Positions 40,880-53,700 of a stretch of DNA of 64,000 nt are shown one piece after another. Within the stretch, counting starts at the first letter, position 1, and the number at the start of each line of letters is the position of its first letter. The DNA lies in NCBI GenBank assembly GCA_943736015.1, contig OX031059.1:51533159-51597158 (forward strand), in the 5' to 3' direction. This stretch comes from Tridacna crocea. Taxonomy: Eukaryota > Mollusca > Bivalvia > Cardiida > Cardiidae. The translations under genes and the position numbers were made by a program. The notes beneath the pieces were generated by a model that saw nothing but the letters and a program-made list of their open reading frames with translations, was not told the DNA's origin and searched no databases.

Positions 40880-41599
40880 TGCATAAAACGTGCCTTTTCG
40901 GGCCGTTATAAGCATGTATTAACGGGTAAAAATCGGGCGGTTAACGGGAGAAAACGTGTATTAATCAGTAAATTCACGCGCCGTTAACGCCCGGGTTTGT
41001 ACTATCAATATCCTCGATTCGGGCCTACCTTGTAAACAACGTTTGTCCTTGTCAGATTTTCCCTAGACTCCGACCATCAAACTGTAGGAATTCGTACCAT
41101 ATTCGATCCTTTCCATGGCATGTCTTTGATGATATTAGTGCACCACAAACAAACCTTTGCACAGAATCGCAGTTTAATCGAGATCTGAACAAAAATTCAC
41201 CCGTGAAATGTACTCTAAACCAGCTACATCCCACCCACTTTTTGACGTGATCAGTCCGCCTCGCTTGATGTATATCGAACCCTCTGTCCCCTTCAGTTAC
41301 AGAAATTTTTATCCACGCATTCATCCTAGTTGTAATCGTCCAAATGTGTCCAAGTTTATTCCGCATAAGTCCAGTGTGTATTAAAAATCAATAAAAGTGT
41401 ATTTACAGCGAGAGAAGCAAAACTGGCATACAGGACTAACGGCCCTTTCCTAATCGTAACAAAAACTTCTTCGCCGACTTCCGGTTTTGACCCATTTGCG
41501 TACAGTACATTTGAAATTCGCTTATTTGCATTTCTATGGAAATATTTTTGCTATCTGTGCAAATTATTGTTAGAATACCTTTACTTTATGCAATAATAG
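40880..41599. other. GC-richer sequence upstream of the Ldh_2 gene, probable promoter or element
   Basis: Carries several GTTAACG / CGTTAAC inverted motifs (40916-40995) and a 104-codon minus-strand frame at 41052-41366 that I do not recognise. It ends at the 41600-41738 hairpin. CTTCCGGTTTTGACC (41478) resembles an ETS-type promoter site. Confidence 0.3.
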
Positions 41600-41738
41600 C
41601 GTTAATTCACGTTTTTTTCGGTCGTTAACATTCGCAGAGGCCCTCAAAATACTTAAACACCCTCGTGCTTCGCACTCGGGCGTTAAAGCATTTTTCGGGC
41701 CTCTGCGAATGTTAACGACCTCAAAAACGTGAATTAAC
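41600..41738. repeat. Long hairpin just upstream of the Ldh_2 start codon
   Basis: Arms of about 45 bp (GTTAATTCACG... to ...CGTGAATTAAC) include GTTAACATTCGCAGAGGCCC and its inverse. The loop holds a small second palindrome (CGTGCTTCGCACTCG). The right arm ends 34 bp before the ATG, so it lies in the promoter or 5' UTR. Confidence 0.7.
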
Positions 41739-41771
41739 CCTATATTGAGAAGATAGGAAAAGGTTACGAAA

Positions 41772-44700
41772 ATGATAACAAACCACTGTCAAAAGTCTAT
41801 ACTCTTGAAACTTCTCTTACACCGTTATTCTTTCTTGTCAGCGCGTAGTTATTGTACAAGTACCGAAAAAGATAGATGGGACGCTGTTCCCATCAAAGAA
41901 GTTCAACGGTTCATCGTAGATTGCATGAAAAGTGTGGGTACAAAAGCTGACCATGCGGCAAGCCTTGCAGATAACCTTACTGCTGCTGATCATAGGGGGC
42001 ACTACAGTCATGGCCTGAACCGTCTTGGTAACTTGTCATTTTACTTACACTTTAACCCAATACTGCACAATGCTGACTTTTAACACCCCTGGAAATAAAG
42101 CTTTTAAAAACATAGTAGAAAAAGGAGAAAATGCTGATAACCAGCATTTTCGCCTTTTCCCACGTTTTCTACTCTTTTGAAAACAAAAATGCTCAATTGA
42201 AATTGACGTCTGCAAATCCTTACAAATTGAATAAGGCTTGAATTTTGTCGTCTGGTCAAAGATTAATAGTATAGAAGACAAGTAAGTTGCAGCCTATGTT
42301 CTTCTGGTATTAATTTCCATCGGAACCATTTTTAGACAAGACACTATCTCCAAGCCAAACGCTCTTTCCCACATAAACAAAGTCAAACAATGTCAAGTTG
42401 TGAAAAAATACATCATATGTGACTTCTTTCAGACCTCAAACAAAGCTTTATTAGATTGGCTTCAAATCAATGCTGCTTGCTTACTAATACTGTACCCATC
42501 AAGATGAAAAGGCAGAACCATAAAATTCATCCATACTTTGCAAAAAATAAAAAAAATTACAAAAAATTACATTTACAAGTTATTCATGTACCGGTATGCT
42601 TGATCCACCTAAGATTTACCGTATTTTATTTTCTGTAGATATGTATGTTCATGACATAATGGCTGGGATTGCTGTTAGTGATGTTGAACCCTCTATACAG
42701 AATGAGACTTCAGCGACTGCACATGTTAATGGGAACAATGTTCTTGGACCTGTGGTGGGCAACTTTTGTATGAAACTTGCTATACAGAAAGCAGAGGATA
42801 CAGGGGTTGGATGGGTTGTTGCCTCTGGTAAGTTTTAAATTTTTTACTGATTACAAAGCAAATACTGCTTCCTTTGTCCCTGTACATGACACCTTTGTAA
42901 AATCCTATGAGTGAAGTATTGATTACTTGTAACTGCTCCTTTCTTACAATGTATTCTATACTGTTGCAGGACAATATTCTGCTCTCCAAGAAATATTTTG
43001 CCCTTGATTAAATGATTACAACTCAAAAATTGAAATTTGTTTCCAGCAGGGGAGAAAACATTGTGAGAAAAGGAGAAAATTCTGGTTACCAGCATTTTCT
43101 CATATCCCACAATGTTTTCAAATGGCTTCTATCTCAGAGTCCTAAAAACCAGGGATTGTTTGGTAAAGTGTTAAACCAGAACAGAAAATGTTTTTCTGAT
43201 CATTTTTGTATTTGGTTTGAACTTTGATATGCCGGTAAAGAACAACTTTAAAATATTGGATCTGTTGAACTGACTGAAAGTGTCCAAATCATTTGCACTC
43301 TAATGTTTGATAGGACAGGTACATGTTCTGGTACAAAAAATAGTACACGCACTTTGATTTTATGAATGGTTACCATATACCGGTTTAGCTAATTAGCAAA
43401 CAAAAATATTTTAAGCTTGTCCATCCATATTAAAAGCATTTGCAGACGACAAAAAATAGGTGACTGAAAATTTGAAATATGTTTTATGAAGGGTAGAAAG
43501 CATTGTGGGAATAGGAGAAAATGCTGGTTACCAGCATTTTCTCCTTTTCCCACAATTTTTTCTAAAGGCCTCTTTCTCAGGGTCATCAAAAGTAGGGATT
43601 GTGTGGTAATGGGTTAACAAAGACGACTCCTGTTTGAATACAGGTTCAAATCATTATGGAATTGCTGGCTGGTATTCTATGCAGGCATCTAACCAGGGAT
43701 TTTTGGTGAGTACTTAAAAGAATTACCAAAGTCTGCTACAATAGATTTAGAAATGTCAGAACTACATATTTAAACATTCCTTAACTGTATATCTCACAAT
43801 TAAATTTTGGTGAGTGAAAAGTGTAAAAACAAAAATATAAACCAGTGTGCCAGGTTGACGTGATGTAGCTGAGTATCAAAACAATCATTCTAGACATGTT
43901 CAAAATGAAAGCATTTGCAGATGACAAAGTAGATGAGGCTTAAATGATGAAATTTGCCTATGTAAATATAAATATAAGGGTAAAAAGACTCATGGGTAAA
44001 AGAGAAGATGCTGTAACCATCATTTCTCTCTTTTCCACAGTGTTATCAAAAGCATTTTTCCTTACATTAATTAGATTTGGGATTGTTTGATAAAGCATTA
44101 ATTAAATTTTATTACATGTCTTACAAGTCCGTAACAAAGAAGTAAATGAATAAATGCATGGCAGAAATAAGGGACCAGGCAGGATTTGAACACCAGAACT
44201 CCCGGATGAAAGGCCAGTACCTTAACCAATGAGCCGAAGAGGTATCTCCCTGACGCAGTAGTCAGGTATCGTATTTAAATCGGGATGAAGCCATGCAGGA
44301 AGGAGTGGTCTCCCGTAACACATGCCATTTAATTTTTCTCTCCAGGGCTTATCCTTTACAAACACATCACCGTTAGTTGTGCCAACACGAGCAAAAACAG
44401 TAAGTACACATTTAACAAGCCTGTTTCAATATTTTCTGCATTCAAAAGATCATTGCAAACACACGTATCATCCTTCCAATGCTATATGACATTTTACTGC
44501 CCCAATGTCAACAGCGGTGAAAACTAGTGGGGAAAGGTGGAGATCTTGTATAATGTAACCATTTAAGTGTTTCCTATATAATTTGGAGATTTAACAGCCC
44601 TGACAAAGAAAGCTTTTGAAAACATTGTTTTGCTACCTTTTCAGAGAAAAACCCTACTGTGTGAGGTTTAAATTTGTCATTTGCAAATTGTTCTGATTTG

Positions 44701-47700
44701 GGTCGTTCTAAAAGTTGGTTGTGTGGTAAAGAGGTACTTGCAACTTTACCCTTAATATTGATGGTTAATCATTTAACCCATTACCACACAATCCCTACTT
44801 TTGACACCCCTGAGAAAGAAGCCCTTAGAAAACATTGTGGGAAAAGGAGAAAATGCTGGTAACCAGCATTTTCTCCTTTTCCCACAATGTTTTCTACCTT
44901 TCCAAATCAAGTTTCATTTTTTGATTCACATTTATTTTGTCATCTGCAAATGCTTTTAATTTGGACAAGTCCAAAATTTTGTAGTGTGGTAAAGAGTTAA
45001 AACAGCAACATTCTTAGTTCAGCTGTTTTTGAAAGAAACATCAATGTATTGTTGTAGCGCTGGCATCATTATCATCGTCTGCTTCATCATCATTGTGCGA
45101 AAATTTTGATATTATGTAATATTTCTGTAATAGCTGAAGATATCTACTTCAAACTTGAACAACCTCTTAACTCATTACCATACAACAATATTTTAGGCTT
45201 GTCCAAATCAAAAGGATTTGCAGACGACAAAAGTGACTGAAAATTTAAAATCTGTTTTGAGAAGGGTAGAAAACATTGTGGGAAAAGGAGAAAATGCTGC
45301 TTACCAGCATTTTCTCCTTTGCCCACAATGTATTCTAAAGGCTTCTTTCTCAGGGTTGTCAAAAGTAGGGATTATATTATGATGTGTTAACTATTAAAAT
45401 GGGAACCTACACAACAAAGGCAGGTTACTATCAAAGTATTTGACACAGTTTTTATGCCCCCTTTTCACCTTAGAATTTTCTCTGAAAATGAAGCACTTGC
45501 AGCAGAGTGTTTGCAGCCTCTTGTTATGCTCTTATTTTTCAAGGATTGATGAACATCTTGTAACTTTTCTGAGACATTTTGGAATTATCCCTATAAGTCT
45601 TGCCAGTGTGTTAACCATTGTGCCCCAACCTGATATTTCATAATGCAAGATGGTTTTTATGTGTCACATAAGTTGGGGTACATGTATTCAGTCTTTCTAT
45701 ACCAAATCTAGAATTCTACTTTTTGTATGCAGCAAAATTGAAAGTAAGCATCAATTAATAAACATACAACAGTTGAGACAACAAATTGGGAAGTAAATGT
45801 TGATTAGTAAGCATACAACAGTTGAGTGCCATAAATACCCAACTTATTGCCTCCTGTAGACATCAGTTACTGTTTCTTGTCTTGGTTGATTACATGGTGT
45901 TTGACCCATTTTCCAGCACACTTATCCATGCTTTCCTGGAGTATCTTTTACACATACTCAGCACAATATTCTTTCTAAACCACTGGCTGCTTACCCACAT
46001 AACTTTCATTGAAACGACAATCGGCTGTGAGCAAGGAATGAACACTAACAATCATCAATAGGGAAGAAATTGGTTGAGCCAGGGATCGAACCAGCAACTC
46101 CCTGTTCTTGAGAGTCCTGTATGCTACCCTCTGCTTTACCAGGGCTTGGTGTTTCATGTCAATTTTCAAATTGCTTTCTCCCGAGGGCCTTCAAAATCAA
46201 AGACTGAGTGGTAAAGAGTGAACCCTTTACTGCACAATTTTGACTTTAAGCAAACTGGGACAGAAGTGAAGCCTTTTGAAAACATTGTGGGAATGGAAAA
46301 AAGGCTGGTAGCCAACATTTTCTCCTTTGTCCATAATGTTTTTCCTATCATAGAAAAAAAAGCACCATTTGAGCAACAGCAAAATTGTCATCTGCAAAAT
46401 TTTAATGCTTTCAATTAGGACAAGGCTTAAATTTTGTTGTCTGGTAAAAGGTTAAGCTAGACAAAAAAAGTCATTATGTATTTTCATACATGAGTTTCTT
46501 TTGTCTAGATCAGACAAAGAAATTTGACTTTTATGTTTCAAAGATGACTGATGAGCTGCTCCTAAAACGACAATAGACAACATTTCTTACCCGTAAGTGT
46601 CAACAAAACATTACGGCAAAATGAAAGTGATTGTTACCATCATTTTCTTGTTTTCCAGTAATGTTTTCAAAAGCCTTCATTCTAGGGGTGGTAATTAGGG
46701 ATGATGGATAAAGGATAAAATGAGATCTTTTTCTTTTTTCAGCCAGTTCTGGGTACAAATCCAATAAGTTTGGCAGCTCCTGGTAACCATGGTGATAGCT
46801 TTGTGCTAGACATGGCAACCTCAACTTGTGCTCTTGGCAAGGTAAATTTCTAAAGGTGTATGCACATGTTCTTATAATAATTTTTTTTCTATTTTGATTT
46901 AAACTGTCCATAAAAGTATTGTTTTATCTTTGCCTAGAGATTTCAGCTGTCCCATTTTCCAGCCATTTCAATTTGATCTTCAGATTCCTGAGCACAGCTT
47001 ATAGCCCTATTTCAATGAATATCTCAGTTGCACAGAACATGCAGTCTGATCAGTAATTTTACAGATATTCTAATCAACCTTAAAATGATGTAGATTTTGT
47101 CTTCCAATTGAATGTGTTAGAATCATGTTCTGCTACAAAAGTGGTTCAGTGCAAAAACTATTGACCCATTTCACCCTCTGTAATATGTGCATCTGGTAAT
47201 TTTCTGCCTGTCAAAGGACCATTCTGTATCATGATTCAACCTGCTTGCAGATTAAGTCTACAACATATGTGGACTGCACAGGCTGACATAGGTCATTACG
47301 TTTTGCAAATGCATTAAGCCCCCTTATCACAGAGCATTGTTTAAGCACTTTTTTTTATATGTATACCAGATAGAGCTCCATGACAGAAAAGGTATCCCTA
47401 TTCCAGATGGGTGGGGTGTCGATGAGGATGGACAGGTAAAGTGAGCAATCTTCCGTCTGGTATTCTGGTCTTTGATATTTGCAGCAGATACATTATAGAT
47501 ATTTTAGTTTTTTTGGAATGAAAATGTTCGAACAGTTTAGAAAAAAGATTCATCTTTACATTTGCATATGTGCCAAGTTTTGGTAGAAAACATTGTGGGA
47601 AAAGGAGGAAATGTTGGTTACCAACATTTTCTCCTTTTCCCACAATGTTTTCTAAAGGCTTCTTTCGCAGGGTCGTCAAAAGTAGGGATTGTGTGGTAAT

Positions 47701-50700
47701 GGGTTAACAAACTGGACAAATCCAAGTAAACGAAGACTCATCTATGAAAAACATGCGCTCTCTTGATGCATCTAGGACAACTTTGGAGTCCATGCTAAAT
47801 GATGTACTGGACATCAGGATTGCCATCTTCGCGAGCCAAGGTTATGATCACTAGGTGGATCTTACCTTGGCTGATTGAGCCCAATTTCGAGGTTTCCTGT
47901 GATGTGCCCTCTATTGGATGCTGGTCATTATCCCCCTTTATATTTCTAAATTCCAATGAAATATTTTTTTACAAACTGCTTACGAATACACATGAAGTGA
48001 TGAGCAGACATCCACGTGGGTTTCCATGTTTACCTTCTATTCGAAAGGCAGCGACCTTGTTCTATTTTTATCAAAGATGAAATGCTAAAAGCGATTTCAT
48101 TAATTGCAGATAGAGCCTGCTGCATCCAATGAAAAAGTATATCGAGGGAATGTAAAAATCAAGCTCGATCCGCCAAGGCTAGAGTAGCGTAGTGAATCGT
48201 CAGCCTTGGCTTGTGAAGATGCAAGATTGCAGATCATCTTCAAGGAGTTGATTTCTTACTGTTTGTACATGAATGTTGCAATTATTATAATTACCTTCAA
48301 TATTAATAGCCCTTTTACATGTAGTAAGTGTTGCAATTTTTGATGGTTGGAAAGACAACTCTGTTGATGAGGCACTGTCTCTAAGACTGTTGGCAAGGCT
48401 TGCAGTATTTTTCAGACCCCTTACAAGTTGCTCTATGACCCATATGTACTTGGTTAGCCATACCTTGATAGCAAATGGTTAGATATGACTTTGAATAATG
48501 TTAAGTGATGTGTATAGCTGAAGAGTATTAAGTGTTGAATAGCATGATTTCATTAAACTTTTTGCTGTAGTACACTTTCTCTGTGAGCTATGTTACATCA
48601 AGAGGTTGAGCAAAGATATATCATGTTAACCCTTTACTCCATAGATACTCATTTCAACACATTGCTTGTAGAAGCCTTTGGAAAACATTGTGGCAAAAGG
48701 TGAAATTGCTCGTGACGAGCAATTTCACCTTTTGCCACAATGTTTTCTATGGTATCAAAAGGTGTCACATATACATAAAAAACAGCTTCATCCTTGCCTT
48801 TATTTAGGGTCAATTAGAGATACCATAGAAATGTCTTATGGGGTAAAGAGTTAAGCACATAGTTACCATACAGTTGTATGACAGTCTTCCATCGTTTTAG
48901 GCCAAATGATAGTTGCACCTTCATATAATCTGTATTTCATTTTGGGTTCTGTATAAATGTAGAATCAGACCTGTAGACCATCTGGCTACCAACTGGGTTC
49001 AACTTGTTTGTTCCTGAAGTGGACTCAACAGAGAGATTTTGTAGTATCACAGAGATTTATACATTCCAGCAACTGTTTATTGATAATTTTATGTTTTTTG
49101 TAGCAATGCACTGCTTTCTTCAATTCAGTACCTTCTGATTGCACAGTTTAACATTGAGTATACTGGTAGATCTAGATGTAGAAAGGATGACAGATACCCT
49201 TATTTCTTACAGATGAGTCAGGATCCCAAACCAGTTTTACAGGGAGGAGGTTTGATGCCTCTGGGTGGATCTGAATTGACCAGTGGTTACAAGGGATATG
49301 GTTTAGCAATGCTTGTAGAAATATTTTGTGGGATTCTGGGCAATGCAGCTTATGGACCAAATATAAGGAAATGGAAAAATACTGATACAGTAGCAAATTT
49401 GGTAAGTTATTAGTTAAGGCGCTTTGCTGTTATCACTTAAAGTGCTAAGAGAATGAGACAATCTATTTAACTCTCTACCAAACGACAAAATTTTAGACTT
49501 ATCCGAATTGAAAGCACTTGCAGACAACAAAGTAAATGTGACAGAAAAATTGAAATTTTGTTTGGGAAGGGTAGAAAACATTGTGGGAAAAGGAGAAAAT
49601 GCTGGTTACCAGCATTTTCTCCTTTTCCTACAGTGTTTTTAAAAGGCTTCTTTTTCAGGGGTGTCAAAAGTAAGGATTGTGTGGTAATGGGTTAACTCTA
49701 TACCAAACAACAAAATTTTAGACTTATCCAAATTGAAAGCGCTTGCAGACGACAAAATAAATGTGACAAAATAATTAAAATGTGGTTTGGGAAGGGTGGA
49801 AAACATTGTTGGAAAAGGAGAAAATGCTAGTTACCAGCATTTTTGCCTTTTCCAACAATGTTTTCAAAAGGCTTCTTTCTCAGGTTCATTAAAAGTCAGG
49901 GTTGTATGGTAAAGAGTTAAGCAAGCAAAAAATGTAGATGTTGCATTTGCAATATTGTCTTTTGCCTGAATGATTCAAAAAAATATTTGAGATTGTACTT
50001 AAAAAAAGAAAAATCAGACTGCATTTTCTTGTTTTATGCTGTTTTTAATACTATTTCAGTTGTATTGGTGGCCAGTTCACCTGTACATGCTTTTCTGGTG
50101 TTTCTTTTACCAGTGTGTGGCACAATATTCTTCTCTAGCCATGGCTGCTTACTCATATAAGCATTTTGTCAATACGGTTAACACTCGTGAGAAAGGAATC
50201 AATACCAGCACAATGACTATCAACAGTCCTTTAAAAGAACATGGCTAAGCTGGGAGTTCAAACCGGGGTCTGTATTCACCAACCATTCTTTAGAACATTC
50301 TTGGTTTTATTCTTCAAGATTTCCTGACCGTGAAAGTAACAGGGCTTCTGATTGGCTAAACTACTTGGTTTAGCCAATCAGAAGTCCTGTTACTTTCACA
50401 TTGATAAAATTCTGAAGAATAGGACCAAGAATGTTCTTAACCCTTTCCCAAACGACAAACTTTTGGACTAGACCAAATTGAAAGCATTTGCAGACGACAA
50501 TTCAACTCTTGCTGAAAAGATGATTTCTGTCTATGATAGGGTAGAAAACATTGTGGGAAAAGGAGAAAATGCTGGTTACCAGCATTTTCTCCTTTTCCCA
50601 AAATGTTTTCAAAAGGCTACTATTCCAGACCAGTAAAAACCAGGTATTGTTTGGGAAAGGGTTAAGAATGTTTGGTGAATATACGGTAGTCCCTGGGGCT

Positions 50701-53700
50701 CCCTAGGCTCAAGTCCGGTATGCTGCCGACTGGGCTAGAGGCTTTATTGCATTTTTTTCTCTGCTCTGTTATAATAATAATGATGTCCACAAAAACAACT
50801 TAAGTTATATACTTCTTGCTCAGTGAGCTATATGATATCCTTGTCAACATTTTGGGCTAAATAAATGAAATGGGCATTTGTCATGGAGCTAGTACTTGTT
50901 TTCAGTCCTCTAGAGTGGTTTTGTTCAGTTGTAGATCCTGTTTCACAACCTATGTTAAAGTTACACAGGAGCACAGAGATCAAATGTAGGTTGGGATCAT
51001 ACATCATGTTTTATTATACGGCAAAGAAATTTCTCGTGATCTGATTAGTTAACATGCAGGGAACATATATATCATGTACCCTGGCAAAAACCACGTAAAC
51101 CAGTTTCCCTTTTGAGTGCCCCGTAAACATCACCACACTTGCAACACAACATACAAAATGGCGATGTCGATCGATCACCAGACTGCATGTTTATGCACCA
51201 AACTGCATGTTTTAGTGATGTCAGTTTGACATCAGTTTTCATTGAATTGGGGCACTCAGAAGTGAATTTCTATTCCGTCAGCAAACTTGATTCGTGAGAT
51301 TATAAAACAGGAAAATTTCGCTTAACACGCATTGAGAGGATAAAACTTTGCAGTATAATAAATTTGTTGTATGGTCAGGTGGCAGGGGACTTGGAAACTT
51401 GTTCACGGCCGTGTTGAATCATGTTGCCACCTCACCTTTGGCTCTGGGCGACACGATATCACCATTGCCGTGAACAACTTTCCAAGTCCCCTGGCACCTG
51501 ACCGTACAACTAATACTGTGCTGTTGATTCGTGATGTCAAACTGTGTGCAAAAGTAAATTCATGTATGATCTTTCAGCCCAATGGCCAACAGTAATACAA
51601 TTTTTTTTTACCCTCTGTACATGAGAGACAGGTCTAATAACCAAACTTTTCTTAAATTTTAACATATTTTCTTTCCCTGAACCTACACAACCCTTTACTA
51701 AATGGTCCCCGATTTTTACAATCCAAAGATAGACGCCTTTGGAAAACATTGTGAAAAAAGGAGAAAATGCTTGTTACGACAGACCACTCCTTCCTGCATG
51801 GTATACTCCCGATTTAAAATACAATACCTGGCTACTGCGTCAGAGAGATATCTCTTTGGCTCAGTGGTTAGGTTATTGGCTTTGCGTCCGGGAGTTCGGA
51901 GTTCGAATCCCGCTCCGATCCTTATTTCTGCCATGCATTTATTCATTTGTTTCTTTGTTGCGGACTTCGTTCGTAAGATGGGGGCTCGTCCGGGATTGGC
52001 CATTGAGCCATTAATCCCATTTGTTGTCCAAAATCGGACTTCCTGCCTAATAAGGCTTTGAGTCATCAATAAATGATGACTTTAAGAGGGGGTGTGTTAC
52101 GACAGACCACTCCTTCCTGCATGGTATACTCCCGATTTAAAATACAATACCTGGCTACTGCGTCAGAGAGATATCTCTTTGGCTCAGTGGTTAGGTTATT
52201 GGCTTTGCGTCCGGGAGTTCGGAGTTCGAATCCCGCTCCGATCCTTATTTCTGCCATGCATTTATTCATTTGTTTCTTTGTTACGGACTTCGTTCGTAAG
52301 ATGCTGGTGACCAGCATTTTCTCCTTTTCCCACAGTGTTTTCTACCCTGCTGGAAACAAGTTTCAGTTTTTGACCAATGTCTGATTTATCGTCTGCAAGT
52401 CCTTTCAATTTGGCCAGTCTAAAATTATGTCATTTGAGAAAGGGTTAAGAAAAGGGCACCCTAATGGGAGATGTGTAACAATGCTTTTCATCTCCGATAA
52501 AACATACTGATTGGTCTAAGACTCTTGTATTCTGCAATTTATCAGCTGATAGATGCTGCTATCACCTTGATTATGGATTACCTGATTCTTATTTGAATCT
52601 GTAGGCTTTGGCAATGAAAGGCATGAGTACCATCTTTGCAAGCCAAGGCTGACCATTCACTACGCTACTCTACCCTTTACGGAACGAGTTTAATTTTTGC
52701 ATTCCCCCAGTACGCTTTTTCATTGGATGCAGCCTGCTCTAACTGCAACAAATGAAATCTTTCATAGCATTTCATCTTTGATAAAAATAGAACAAAGTCG
52801 CTACCTTTTGAATAGAGAGTAAACATGGAAACCCATGTGGATATCTGCTTATCGCTTCATGTGTATTCATAAGCGGTTTGTAAAACGATATTTCATTGGC
52901 TTTTAGAAATGTGATGTAAAGGGGGGTAATAACCAGCATCCATTAGAGGGTGCATCGCAGGAATCTCGAAATAGGGCTCAATCAGCCAAGGTAAGATCCA
53001 CATAGTGATCGTAACCTTGGCTTGCGAAGATGCCATAGTACAAGCAAAGTACACAAATCCCATTAGGTTGCGGTATCCTTTATGTTTAACCCTTTACTAC
53101 ACAACAAAATTTTAGACTGGGAATTGAAAGCATTAGTAGACAAAAAACTAAAAGTGCTTCATAAAATTAAAGTTTATTTTCAAAGGGTAGAAAATAATAT
53201 GGAAAAAGGAGAAAAGGATGGTTACCAGCATTTTCTCATTTTCCCACAATGTTTTCTCTAGGCATCTATCACAGGGTCATTAAAAGTCGGGATTGTGTGG
53301 TAAAGGGTTAATTTCTGACTTCTTCCTTTAACCCATTACCACACAATCCCTACTTTTGACGCCCCTGAGAAAGAAGCCTTTTGAAAACACTGTAGGAAAA
53401 GGAGAAAATGCTGGTAACCAGCATTTTCTCCTTTTCCCACAGTGTTTTCTACCCTTCCCAGAACAAATTTCAATTTGTCAATCACCTTTATTTTGTCGTC
53501 TGCAAAAGCTTTCAATTTGAAGCAGTCTAAAATTTTGTCATTTGGTAATGGGTTAAGTTGACACTGGCTTTTGATGGTCAATGAAATAGCATTCATTCTT
53601 TCACTTGATGGTATTGCATTTGACTGCTGACCTGCCCCAAATTATCAGTGGAGAGGGAGATATGAACATGTGAACATGTAATTCTGATTGTGATGTCTTG

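Larger units (their letters stand above)
51772..52300 (+). mobile_element. Miniature LTR retrotransposon (TRIM-like) with Pol III boxes in its LTRs
   Basis: Two 206 bp LTRs (51772-51977 and 52095-52300), nearly identical by eye, flank 117 bp of noncoding interior. The element is bracketed by the 5 bp direct repeat ATGCT (51767-51771 and 52301-52305) and interrupts a TTAA MITE (51691-52444). A primer-binding site and a purine tract are in the expected places. There is no gag, pol or env. It looks structurally whole and young because the LTRs barely differ. Confidence 0.85.
51691..52444 (-). mobile_element. TTAA MITE type 1, reverse, split by the miniature LTR element
   Basis: CCCTTTACTAAATGGTCCCC start, right part TTCAATTTGGCCAGTC...GAGAAAGGG/TTAA; the LTR element lies in the palindrome. 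Confidence 0.75.

Noticed and set aside
41052-41366. 104-codon minus frame upstream of the Ldh_2 gene
   Set aside because: No family recognised, no splice or start context, and it sits in DNA with repeated CGTTAAC motifs; kept only as a note.
45440-45643. 67-codon plus frame in an Ldh_2 intron
   Set aside because: No family, no phase-compatible splice sites, and the flanking exons 44346 and 46743 join without it.
51702-52384. Several overlapping frames of 70-120 codons with near-identical translations
   Set aside because: They are readings across the two LTRs of the miniature element, which carries no protein gene.
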